Shown here: positions 1 to 5,795 of the stretch, one piece after another
Position numbering within the stretch: the first letter of the stretch is position 1
Layout: each line of letters starts with the position of its first letter
NCBI GenBank assembly: GCA_045531495.1
Contig: JAZSED010000009.1
Location: 1 to 10,230 of the forward strand
DNA: 10,230 bases
Reading direction: 5' to 3'
Source of the DNA: URNF01 sp045531495
GTDB lineage: Bacteria; Bacillota; Clostridia; Oscillospirales; Acutalibacteraceae
Program-made: the position numbers and the translations under genes
The notes under the pieces: model-generated
The model's input: only the letters and a program-made list of their open reading frames with translations
Told to the model about the DNA's origin: nothing
Databases searched by the model: none

Positions 1-147
1 TACGGGGTCAGTGTACCGTATATTCCCGCGGTGAAAACGGTGGCAAAATTGCTGGGTATCATCAATTGCGATGCTTGCCGTGCACCCATCATCGCCTGCG
101 ACCCGCAACAAACCGCAGCGCTGGCTGAAATTATTAAGAGCGTATAA
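1..147 (+). CDS. C-terminal part of a DapA / N-acetylneuraminate lyase family aldolase (partial, 5' end outside window)
   Basis: Frame 1 is open from the first base to the TAA at 145-147 and encodes 48 residues beginning YGVSVPYIPAVKTVAKLLG. The sequence fits the C-terminal helices of the dihydrodipicolinate synthase/N-acetylneuraminate lyase superfamily, where a 'VKAALKLLG' helix is followed by a proline-containing turn (here CRAPIIACDPQ) and a final short helix (TAALAEIIKSV). Family members are about 290-300 aa class I aldolases that use a Schiff-base lysine. That catalytic lysine and the substrate loop lie upstream of the window, so the substrate (pyruvate plus aspartate semialdehyde, sialic acid, or a sugar-acid) cannot be told. 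A hairpin terminator follows 3 bp after the stop, so this is the last gene of its unit. The family call rests on a short tail and is moderate. Confidence 0.6.
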   Translation, partial: YGVSVPYIPAVKTVAKLLGIINCDACRAPIIACDPQQTAALAEIIKSV

Positions 148-150
148 TAA

Positions 151-174
151 AAAGACACCCGAAAGGGTGTCTTT
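151..174. terminator. Bidirectional intrinsic terminator between convergent genes
   Basis: A perfect 10-bp stem, AAAGACACCC (151-160) with GGGTGTCTTT (165-174), is closed by a GAAA tetraloop. T residues follow on the + strand (to 176), and on the - strand the run of A at 149-153 gives a U-tract. It lies 3 bp after the stop of the aldolase fragment and 6 bp after the stop of the convergent isomerase gene, so it can end both transcripts. Confidence 0.9.
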
Positions 175-180
175 TTACTG

Positions 181-1095
181 TCAGTCTCCGTACCGTGCGG
201 CGAGGAAACGACGGAGCACTTTAATAGCGAAGGCGGCGGTGTCAACCACCAATTCGCTGCCGTAAAACGCCAGGTTTAATTCCATATTGTAAATGCCGTC
301 ATAACCGATTTCGTCCAGCGCATCGAAAATGTCATTCCAATTCATACTGCCCGACAGCGGCATTTTGTGCTGGTCGGTCAAAGTGTCGTTGTCATTGAGA
401 TGTAACACGGTAATTTCCTTGCCGAGCATACGGATAAATTCGGGGGTGGAGGGCTGACCGAAACGGGTAGCCTTGTTACAATGTCCCGTGTCCATACATA
501 TGGTCATATAGTTTTTGTAATCCTCAACAGCGCAAACACGGTTATAGGATTTTACGAACTCATCGTACTGACCGAAGAAATCCACAACACCTAAGCCTGT
601 GGCATCGCCGAAGGTCTCGGATGCGATTTTTATGCCATATTGTTTCGCGAAGGGCAGAATACGGCAGAACATTTCAAAGTTTAAGTCGCGCATTTTCTGC
701 GGGTCGGCATCCGCACCGAAATGAATGGTGGTGATACTGTGCATAACGCAGGTGGAAACTTCCATAGCGGCGGTGGCAAGGCAGTCTAAACGCGCATTTT
801 CATAAAATGCCTCATCGTATTCTTTTTCGTCAAAAACACCCGTGATGCGACCGTGTGTTTGTCCGATAATAAGACCGAGGGTGTCTGCGTATTGCTTTAA
901 ATCCTTGAAATAGGCTTCAATTTCCTCGTCGCCTTTGCTATACACGGAATCGGCATTGCGACAATCCCAGGCGGCACCGCAGAGGTTAAAATCTACCGCA
1001 TCTGCGCCAATATCCTTGGCAATACGCAACGCTTCTTTGTCGCCGAACATTTCCTGTAAACGACCGATAGCAATGCTGATTTTTCTTTTAGACAT
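181..1095 (-). CDS. Sugar phosphate isomerase/epimerase (xylose isomerase-like TIM barrel)
   Basis: Encodes 304 aa, the usual length for the AP-endonuclease-2/xylose isomerase-like TIM barrel family. Members bind a divalent metal and isomerise or epimerise sugars, inositols or keto-sugars in the cytoplasm. The expected metal-ligand pattern is visible: E160 in SETFGDATG, D202 and H205 in CMDTGHCNKA, H232 in VLHLNDND, a DQHKMPLSG segment near 241-249 that aligns with the usual D-x-H-x-x-P-G loop, and E272 in YNMELN. The start is the ATG at 1095, preceded by AGGGGG (1105-1110) nine bases upstream. The frame stays open to an ATG at 1266, but that extension crosses the gene's own promoter and is rejected. 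It is transcribed alone, divergent from the acetyltransferase. The nearby aldolase fragment, if a sugar-acid or sialic acid enzyme, would fit the same catabolism. The exact substrate cannot be assigned. Confidence 0.85.
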   Translation of the reverse strand: MSKRKISIAIGRLQEMFGDKEALRIAKDIGADAVDFNLCGAAWDCRNADSVYSKGDEEIEAYFKDLKQYADTLGLIIGQTHGRITGVFDEKEYDEAFYENARLDCLATAAMEVSTCVMHSITTIHFGADADPQKMRDLNFEMFCRILPFAKQYGIKIASETFGDATGLGVVDFFGQYDEFVKSYNRVCAVEDYKNYMTICMDTGHCNKATRFGQPSTPEFIRMLGKEITVLHLNDNDTLTDQHKMPLSGSMNWNDIFDALDEIGYDGIYNMELNLAFYGSELVVDTAAFAIKVLRRFLAARYGD

Positions 1096-1117
1096 CAAAA
1101 ATCGCCCCCTATATACG

Positions 1118-1131
1118 TTACCCTTATAGTA
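1118..1131 (-). promoter_or_regulatory. Shared 14-bp element at the isomerase promoter (copy 1)
   Basis: The + strand reads TTACCCTTATAGTA, covering the -10 hexamer and the next 8 bp of the isomerase promoter. The rhamnosidase promoter carries TTACCCTTATTGTA at the identical position relative to its -10 box (13 of 14 bases the same). Within it TAC and GTA are inverted about a 7-bp centre, so it could be an imperfect operator. Function is inferred only from the match and placement. Confidence 0.4.
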
Positions 1132-1154
1132 GCACTCGCGTGTATTGCTGTCAA
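1126..1154 (-). promoter_or_regulatory. Sigma-A promoter of the sugar phosphate isomerase gene
   Basis: On the - strand a perfect -35 TTGACA (1149-1154) is followed by a 17-bp spacer and -10 TACTAT (1126-1131). Transcription should begin near 1119, giving a leader of about 24 nt that contains the AGGGGG ribosome site. It is the strongest-looking -35 in the window. Confidence 0.85.
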
Positions 1155-1175
1155 GAAACGAAAGGGCATTTTTAC

Positions 1176-1204
1176 TTGCTTTTTTTATAAAAAAGCTGTA
1201 TGAT
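1176..1204 (+). promoter_or_regulatory. Sigma-A promoter of the GNAT acetyltransferase gene
   Basis: TTGCTT (1176-1181), a 17-bp spacer and TATGAT (1199-1204) form a good promoter. Transcription should begin near 1211, leaving a leader of only about 16 nt before the ATG at 1227. The upstream in-frame ATG at 1200 lies inside the -10 box and cannot be the start. The promoter is back to back with the isomerase promoter; the two -35 boxes are 21 bp apart. Confidence 0.8.
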
Positions 1205-1226
1205 ACCCAAAGAGAGAAGGGATAAA

Positions 1227-1739
1227 ATGGAAGATATGTTTTGTATCCGTCGATGTGATATGACACATCTGGATGAAATCTTACAAATGCAGGAGGAAGC
1301 GATTGCCGCCTTGCCGCAACCGCATCTTTTAAACCGCAATACGCCGCAGCTGTTTCAAACGGTGTTAACCGACCCTAACGTAACGGTAGGTGCATTTTGC
1401 GGTGAAACGCTGGCGGGCTTTGCCGCGTTGTTTCATCCGACTGCCTTTGAGGATGATTTGGCGCATACGTTGGAAACGGTGGATGTCAGCGGCAAAAAGG
1501 TTGCCAATTATAAGGTGACCATTGTGCGCGCGCAATATAGGGGACACCGCTTACAGCAACGGTTAGAGCAAGCGCTGGAACGGTATGCCAAAGCGCAAGG
1601 GGTGGACGTCCTTTGTGTCACGGTATCGCCCGATAACCTGCCCAGCAAACGCAATATTGAAAAATGCGGCTACATTTACGACCACACGCAGATAAAATAC
1701 GGCAATTTGTTACGGGATATATATTATAAGGTTATATAA
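1227..1739 (+). CDS. GNAT-family N-acetyltransferase
   Basis: Encodes 170 aa, a typical single GNAT domain. These enzymes transfer an acetyl group from acetyl-CoA to an amine on a small molecule, peptide or protein. Visible landmarks are an N-terminal IRRCDMTHLDEILQMQEEA strand-helix (about 7-25), a central beta strand VTIVRAQYRGHRL (97-109) leading into the acetyl-CoA pyrophosphate-binding turn, and motif B, SPDNLPSKRNIEKCGY (134-149), the classic N-x-x-S-x-x-x-x-x-x-x-GF/Y segment. The pyrophosphate loop reads Q103-Y-R-G106-H-R108, so the usual final G/A of Q/R-x-x-G-x-G/A is replaced by Arg. The start at 1227 has GAGAAGGGA about 5 bp upstream and fits the promoter. The gene is monocistronic, ending at a strong hairpin. 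The acceptor substrate cannot be predicted. Confidence 0.85.
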   Translation: MEDMFCIRRCDMTHLDEILQMQEEAIAALPQPHLLNRNTPQLFQTVLTDPNVTVGAFCGETLAGFAALFHPTAFEDDLAHTLETVDVSGKKVANYKVTIVRAQYRGHRLQQRLEQALERYAKAQGVDVLCVTVSPDNLPSKRNIEKCGYIYDHTQIKYGNLLRDIYYKVI

Positions 1740-1742
1740 ATG

Positions 1743-1776
1743 AAAAGCACTGTGTCGTTTGACACAGTGCTTTTTT
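1743..1776. terminator. Bidirectional intrinsic terminator between GNAT gene and putP
   Basis: A perfect 14-bp stem (1743-1756 with 1761-1774) has a GTTT loop and runs into TTTTTT (1771-1776) on the + strand. The A-run at 1743-1746 supplies U residues on the - strand. It starts 3 bp after the acetyltransferase stop and lies 10 bp beyond the putP stop, so it can serve both convergent genes. Confidence 0.92.
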
Positions 1777-1786
1777 ACGTATAGTA

Positions 1787-3331
1787 TCAGTCGTCAACAG
1801 AGGTGTCGGTTGCCGCCTCAAAAATGGCGGTAACATCTGCTGTAGGTGCTTTGGTGCAAAGTGTTACAACCACCGAAACGATCAAGCCGACAACGAAGCC
1901 GGGAACGATTTCGTATACGCCGGTGTTGGCAATGGCGGCAGGCATAACGGTGTTGGTGAAGCAAAGCAGCCAAGCAATATCGGTAACGGCACCTGCGATG
2001 ATACCGCTGACGGCACCTGCATAATTAAAGCGCTTCCAGAACAGCGAAAGGATAACAACAGGACCGAAGGCGGCACCGAACAGACCCCAGGCGTTTTCCA
2101 CCATATTCATAATGTCAGCAGACCAGGAGGCGGCGTCGTTAAGACCCGAAGCGGCGATAGCAAAGCCAACCATGGCGACCACCAAAACGGCGAGACGACC
2201 CACCCAAAGCATTTCCTTCTCAGACGCTTTATTTTTGCGGAGCAGCGGCTTGTAGATGTCACTTGCAAAGGAGGAGGATGCTACCAGCAACTGCGAGTCG
2301 GCAGTGGACATGGCGGCGGCGATAATAGCGGCGAGCATCAAGCCTGCGATAATCGGCGGGAAGATATCTTTTGCTATTTCAATGAACACCATTTTCTGTC
2401 CGTTGGGCAACAGTAAATCCGCTAAGGCGGTGCCGTCGTTCATTAAGAAGGTACGGCCGAGAATGGCGACGGCGATAGCGGCACCGAGCGACAGAACAAC
2501 CCAGGTGATAGCCACAGAAGCACCGGTTTTTACCATGGAAGGCTTTTTGATTGCCATAAAGCGGACAAGGATGTGCGGCATGCCGAAGTAACCGAGGCCC
2601 CAGCCTAATCCCGATACGATATCCTGCCAGGTGGCGCTGAAGGGGCTGTCACCGAATGCGGTAACCCCTTCCTTGAAGGCGTCGGCGTAGGCCGCGTCAA
2701 AGTTGCCGGAGGTTGCCATAATAATCGGCACAGCAAGCAGGGCGACCAGCATCAAAAGGCCTTGGAAAAAGTCAGTCCAGCAAACGGCTTTGTAACCGCC
2801 CATAAACGTGTAAACCAGAATCAGCACCGCGAAAATGGTCATCGCGAGCAGTTCGCGTCCTTGGAAGAACTCGGGCAGTACTGCGACGAAAACCGAAGCA
2901 CCTGCATTAAAAGCAGAAGCCACGTATACGGTAAAGCTGATAAGGAAGATAACGGCGCAAACCACCTTCAACAGCGGGTGGGTGGTAGCGAAACGGTTGG
3001 TGAGGTATTGCGGCAAAGTGATAGCATCCCCCGAAGCCTTGGAAAAACGGCGCAGACGACGCGCCACTAAAATCCAATTGGCCGCGGTACCGATTGCAAG
3101 ACCGATGCCTATCCATACCTGCCCCATGCCGAAGGCGAGGATGCTGCCGGGGAAGCCCATCAGCAACCAACCGCTCATATCTGACGCTTGCGCGCTCATC
3201 GCGGTGACCCACGGGCCCATGGAACGACCGCCTAAAAAGTAGTCTTTTTCGTCATTACCCTTCGATTTTGCGAAGAAATAGATACCGATACCGAGTATCA
3301 GGACGAAATACAGAATAAATGCGTAAATCAT
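1787..3331 (-). CDS. putP: Sodium/proline symporter, PutP type (SSS family)
   Basis: Encodes 514 aa, close to the roughly 500 aa of PutP, and is rich in hydrophobic segments across the whole length, as expected for the 13-helix sodium:solute symporter fold. The signature SAQASDMSGWLLMGFPG (46-62) matches PutP helix 2; D51, S53 and G54 correspond to the sodium/proline residues Asp55, Ser57 and Gly58 of E. coli PutP. A later AAAMSTADSQLLVASSSFASDIY segment carries the Ser-Thr pair of helix 9 that contributes to sodium binding. The protein would import proline with Na+. The start is taken as ATG 3331 because AGGAG (3340-3344) sits 8 bp upstream; a GTG at 3340 overlaps that ribosome site. It stands alone between two terminators. 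No proline dehydrogenase gene is nearby, so proline could serve as nutrient, osmolyte or precursor. Related SSS substrates are possible but less likely. Confidence 0.9.
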   Translation of the reverse strand: MIYAFILYFVLILGIGIYFFAKSKGNDEKDYFLGGRSMGPWVTAMSAQASDMSGWLLMGFPGSILAFGMGQVWIGIGLAIGTAANWILVARRLRRFSKASGDAITLPQYLTNRFATTHPLLKVVCAVIFLISFTVYVASAFNAGASVFVAVLPEFFQGRELLAMTIFAVLILVYTFMGGYKAVCWTDFFQGLLMLVALLAVPIIMATSGNFDAAYADAFKEGVTAFGDSPFSATWQDIVSGLGWGLGYFGMPHILVRFMAIKKPSMVKTGASVAITWVVLSLGAAIAVAILGRTFLMNDGTALADLLLPNGQKMVFIEIAKDIFPPIIAGLMLAAIIAAAMSTADSQLLVASSSFASDIYKPLLRKNKASEKEMLWVGRLAVLVVAMVGFAIAASGLNDAASWSADIMNMVENAWGLFGAAFGPVVILSLFWKRFNYAGAVSGIIAGAVTDIAWLLCFTNTVMPAAIANTGVYEIVPGFVVGLIVSVVVTLCTKAPTADVTAIFEAATDTSVDD

Positions 3332-3345
3332 CGTTTTCACTCCTA

Positions 3346-3359
3346 TGTATGTTGTATGT
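3346..3359. repeat. Tandem 7-mer in the putP leader
   Basis: TGTATGT occurs twice head to tail (3346-3352 and 3353-3359), between the putP promoter and its ribosome binding site. It lies in the untranslated leader of the transcript, 2 bp upstream of AGGAG. It could be an operator-like or RNA-binding site, or chance in an AT-rich leader. Confidence 0.4.
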
Positions 3360-3377
3360 TTCAGAAAAACTTTTCAC

Positions 3378-3406
3378 AGTATACCACACAAAAAACAAGA
3401 ATGCAA
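3378..3406 (-). promoter_or_regulatory. Probable promoter of putP
   Basis: On the - strand TTGCAT (3401-3406), a 17-bp spacer and TATACT (3378-3383) precede putP, giving a leader of about 40 nt. The -35 matches consensus only at TTG, while the -10 is near consensus. The same TTGCAT -35 with a 17-bp spacer is used by the rhamnosidase promoter. Confidence 0.7.
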
Positions 3407-3429
3407 TACAGAACGCAGTTTATACTATA

Positions 3430-3472
3430 AAAATCGCCGTAATATCAAAACCGTTGATATTACGGCGATTTT
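3430..3472 (-). terminator. Terminator hairpin with perfect 19-bp stem after the tetR gene
   Basis: Arms 3430-3448 and 3454-3472 pair perfectly over 19 bp around a 5-nt loop (AACCG on the + strand). On the - strand the stem ends in TTTT and continues TTATAG, a reasonable U-tract for ending the operon whose last gene stops at 3525. The flanks TATACTA (3421-3427) and TAGTATA (3483-3489) are also inverted copies. The rest of the 193-bp gap between tetR and putP holds only the putP promoter and leader. Confidence 0.8.
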
Positions 3473-3524
3473 ATTTGTTTTTTAGTATAGACCGAAAAAC
3501 ATACGAAAAATAGAATTTTAATTT

Positions 3525-4109
3525 TTATGCTTTAAATCCCGCCAAAAACAGCGGCAGCATACGGGCGGTATAGGCGGCGAGTGCGTAGTTGCCGCCGCAA
3601 ATGCACCAATCGTAGAGAATACCGCGTTCAAAAGTTGCATACGCTTTGACCAGCTCGTTTACCGAAAGGTCTGCGCGGAATTCGCCGTTTTTAATGCCGT
3701 CGCCGCATATCTGCCGCAACAGCTTATAATAGGTGCGGTTATGATCTAACAGATGCTTTTCGCCTGCCGTCACCAACTGCGAGGAGTAAAGGCGCGCTAA
3801 AAGGTCGATAGAGATGCTGTTTTCTATCATCAGGAACAGCTGACGGTTCAAATAGAGCAGCTTATCATAAGCGGTCATTTCGGGGGTGAAGGTGGTAATA
3901 AGACGGTCGTATTCCTCGTCAAACAGATAGGAAAGCGAGGAAAGGAGCGCATCTTTGCCTTCAAAATAATGATAGAACGAGCCCTTAGACGTGCCGGATA
4001 ATTCTACGATTTCTTCAACGGTGGTATCATCATATCCCTGTTCATAAAACAGCTTCCACGCGGCGGAAACGATTTTACTTTTCGTACCGCGTACGTTCTT
4101 TTTTGCCAT
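3525..4109 (-). CDS. TetR/AcrR-family transcriptional regulator
   Basis: Encodes 194 aa, the usual length. The N-terminal DNA-binding domain is clear: KIVSAAWKLFYEQGYDDTTV (12-31), then the helix-turn-helix EEIVELSGTSKGSFYHYF (32-49) and GKDALL. The remainder (about 60-194) is the divergent ligand-binding and dimer domain, here with several cysteines (DWCICGG). Such proteins usually repress their own or neighbouring genes until a small molecule binds. It is the last gene of the four-gene operon: its ATG overlaps the TAA of the PHP gene by one base (TAATG), and its GGAGG (4120-4124) lies within that gene's last codons, so translation is probably coupled. A perfect hairpin terminator follows. 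Neither ligand nor operator is identifiable from the sequence; its own operon and putP are natural candidate targets. Confidence 0.88.
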   Translation of the reverse strand: MAKKNVRGTKSKIVSAAWKLFYEQGYDDTTVEEIVELSGTSKGSFYHYFEGKDALLSSLSYLFDEEYDRLITTFTPEMTAYDKLLYLNRQLFLMIENSISIDLLARLYSSQLVTAGEKHLLDHNRTYYKLLRQICGDGIKNGEFRADLSVNELVKAYATFERGILYDWCICGGNYALAAYTARMLPLFLAGFKA

Positions 4110-4873
4110 TATCGAAAATCCTCCACGATATTTGTCACGCCGCAGTCGGCGAGAAACTGACGGATACCGGCATTTCCCGGATGGTTGAATTCGGCAGGAC
4201 TGTGTGCGTCTACGCCTAAAATCACTTTGCAGTTGTACTCTGCCGCCAAACGGAAAAAGCGGTCATCGGGATAGTTGCGCAGAGCTCTGTAACCCAACAT
4301 ATTGCATTCTAACGGCATATCCAATCGGAGCGCGGTTTCACAGATGCGCCTCATCTCGTTGAGATATACGTCGTCGTCACCCTTAAAATGTATCAAATCA
4401 GGGTGACAGAGATAGCCAAAAGCGCCCGTTTGCATACCTTCTACCGTTTGGTCGACGTACCGTTTTAAAATATCAGCGTTATGGGTTGCGTTGGACGACC
4501 AATGGGGACTGTCATATTCTTTACCGACGCAATGCTGTCCTAAAATGAGGTAGTCGTACGGAAAGTCCTTTAAAAAGTTCAGCAGGCTTGCAAACATTTC
4601 GGGATAATATTCCGCTTCAAAGCCTAAGCGAATATCAATATCCACCTTATATTCTTCCTTCAACCGTAAAATACTGTTGCAGTAGTCCGCGGTTTGTTCG
4701 GGCTTCATACGGAAATAACTGTAATAGGTAGGGTCGGGAAAAGCCGGGTAGGGGGTATGGTCGGAAAAACCCAGCACTTTAATACCGCTTTTGATTGCCG
4801 CCTCTACGTATTCACGGTCGGTCCCTTCCGCGTGGTTGCACCGAAAGGTGTGGGTGTGAAAATTCGTTTGCAT
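4109..4873 (-). CDS. PHP-domain phosphatase, histidinol-phosphatase (HisJ/HisK) family
   Basis: Encodes 254 aa, matching the length of PHP-type histidinol phosphatases. All PHP metal motifs are present in order: H6 and H8 in NFHTHT, D38 and H39 in GFSDHTP, E86/E88 in RLGFEAEY, H114 in LGQH, H157 in YLCHPDL, and D222 and H224 in GVDAHSP. This arrangement supports a trinuclear metal phosphoesterase. HisJ hydrolyses histidinol phosphate in histidine synthesis, but no other his gene is nearby, and many paralogues act on other phosphate esters, so the substrate is open. The ATG follows the mtnN stop by one base, with AAAGGA 8 bp upstream inside mtnN, so the two are almost certainly co-translated. 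Being sandwiched between an adenosyl-thioether nucleosidase and a TetR regulator is not a standard histidine context. Confidence 0.85.
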   Translation of the reverse strand: MQTNFHTHTFRCNHAEGTDREYVEAAIKSGIKVLGFSDHTPYPAFPDPTYYSYFRMKPEQTADYCNSILRLKEEYKVDIDIRLGFEAEYYPEMFASLLNFLKDFPYDYLILGQHCVGKEYDSPHWSSNATHNADILKRYVDQTVEGMQTGAFGYLCHPDLIHFKGDDDVYLNEMRRICETALRLDMPLECNMLGYRALRNYPDDRFFRLAAEYNCKVILGVDAHSPAEFNHPGNAGIRQFLADCGVTNIVEDFR

Positions 4874-4874
4874 A

Positions 4875-5567
4875 TTACATCCTTTCTGCCATGCGGCAAA
4901 GGAGCGCTACCGATTGTTTCGCCGCTAACGCCGCAAACTGCGGATAATCCATCTGCGCTTCGCCGGACGCATCGTCCGAAATGGCGCGCACAACAGCAAA
5001 CGGCACGTTGTTCACAAAACACACCTGTCCTATTGCCGCACCTTCCATTTCGCAGGCGATACCGTTAAAGTTTTCAACGATAAACGCCTTGTATGCGCTG
5101 TCACTTACAAAACGGTCACCCGACGCGATAACCCCCAAAAGGGCATTTACCCCGATATCCGCGGCACAGTCTACAAGCAGTGTGCCCATGTTTTTGTCGG
5201 CGGGCAGATAGATTTCGTTGATACCCGAAAGCAGCCCTTTTGGGTCGCCCAAAGCGGAAGTATCCATATCGTGCTGTACAACCTTTTCCGCAATCGCCAA
5301 GTCGCCGATTTTGAGTTTGGTGGATAAGCTGCCGGCAACGCCTGTGTTGATAACACAGGCAGGTGCGTACCGCAAAATCATGGTCTGCGCGCACATGGCG
5401 GCAAATACCTTGCCGACACCGCAGACAGCGACCACCGCGCTGTGACCGCGTAAATTGCCGCTGGTAAAGGTGATACCGCTGACCGTTTCCACCTTTGTGT
5501 CGGTCATTTGTTCAATAAGCGGCGTAGCTTCTTTGTCCATCGCCGCAATAATACCCAATTCTATCAT
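4875..5567 (-). CDS. mtnN: 5'-methylthioadenosine/S-adenosylhomocysteine nucleosidase
   Basis: Encodes 230 aa (E. coli MtnN has 232). It cleaves adenine from methylthioadenosine and S-adenosylhomocysteine, by-products of polyamine synthesis, quorum signalling and SAM-dependent methylation. Key residues are visible: E13 in IIAAMDKE, corresponding to catalytic Glu12; GVAGSL (76-81) of the phosphorylase fold; CEMEGAAIGQV (172-182), with E175 as the ribose-binding Glu; and SDDASG (197-202), with D198 as the catalytic Asp. The start is ATG 5567, six bases after GAGG; the in-frame TTG at 5579 overlaps the end of the upstream gene and is rejected. It lies 8 bp after the small cysteine-rich gene and 1 bp before the PHP gene, the second of four operon genes. 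No luxS or adenine-salvage gene is adjacent. Confidence 0.93.
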   Translation of the reverse strand: MIELGIIAAMDKEATPLIEQMTDTKVETVSGITFTSGNLRGHSAVVAVCGVGKVFAAMCAQTMILRYAPACVINTGVAGSLSTKLKIGDLAIAEKVVQHDMDTSALGDPKGLLSGINEIYLPADKNMGTLLVDCAADIGVNALLGVIASGDRFVSDSAYKAFIVENFNGIACEMEGAAIGQVCFVNNVPFAVVRAISDDASGEAQMDYPQFAALAAKQSVALLCRMAERM

Positions 5568-5575
5568 ACTGTACC

Positions 5576-5746
5576 TCAATTCTGCTTGCGCACTACCGCA
5601 TACTCGTCGTCCTCACGAAAATACGGACAGGATTTTTGCATACCGCTGTGTAAACGGTATACCTCGTCCTCGTCCATAGACACCAGACATTCGTAGCTGT
5701 CTGTATATTCGTCGTACGTATAATACACGCACATTTCACATTGCAT
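5576..5746 (-). CDS. Small cysteine-rich protein, resembles the DUF6472 family
   Basis: Encodes 56 aa of unknown function. Four cysteines form a conserved-looking pattern: C3-x-x-C6 at the very N-terminus, C20, and C40 in SCPYF. Acidic and tyrosine-rich stretches lie between them (YYTYDEYTDSY, MDEDEVYR), and the tail is DEYAVVRKQN. The spacing suggests a small zinc- or iron-sulphur-binding fold, as an inference only. From memory this resembles a short clostridial family labelled DUF6472; I could not check. The start is ATG 5746 with AGAGGTGAG about 5 bp upstream. An in-frame TTG at 5764 would be upstream of or at the predicted transcription start and is rejected. It is the first gene of the mtnN operon, 8 bp ahead of mtnN. 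No signal peptide or membrane segment is seen. Confidence 0.8.
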   Translation of the reverse strand: MQCEMCVYYTYDEYTDSYECLVSMDEDEVYRLHSGMQKSCPYFREDDEYAVVRKQN

Positions 5747-5766
5747 ACCGCTCACCTCTTTCAATG

Positions 5767-5795
5767 ATTATATATGTTTTCTCCTCAAAAAACAA
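5767..5795 (-). promoter_or_regulatory. Promoter of the four-gene mtnN operon
   Basis: On the - strand TTGTTT (5790-5795), a 17-bp spacer and a consensus TATAAT (5767-5772) lie just before the small cysteine-rich gene. The -35 is in the last codons of the rhamnosidase gene, and the spacer contains its stop codon. Transcription should start near 5760, about 14 nt before the ATG. No terminator separates the two genes, so readthrough from the rhamnosidase could add to expression. Confidence 0.75.

Noticed and set aside
1096..1266. N-terminal extension of the sugar isomerase to an ATG at 1266
   Set aside because: It runs through the isomerase promoter (TTGACA-17-TACTAT) and into the divergent acetyltransferase gene, while the ATG at 1095 has a good ribosome site and gives the family's usual N-terminus.
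2256..3242. Open frames on the + strand inside putP (2256-2591, 2762-3070, 2835-3242)
   Set aside because: They are antisense to a well-supported membrane protein gene, have no recognisable domains, and show no promoter or ribosome site.
3332..3340. GTG start for putP at 3340
   Set aside because: The G of this codon is part of AGGAG, which is ideally placed for the ATG at 3331.
3483..3489. TATACT on the - strand as a second putP promoter
   Set aside because: No credible -35 lies 16-18 bp upstream, and any transcript would run at once into the 19-bp-stem hairpin.
5568..5579. TTG start for mtnN at 5579
   Set aside because: This TTG-AGG forms the ribosome site for ATG 5567 and overlaps the stop codon of the upstream gene; MtnN homologues begin at the MIELGII position.
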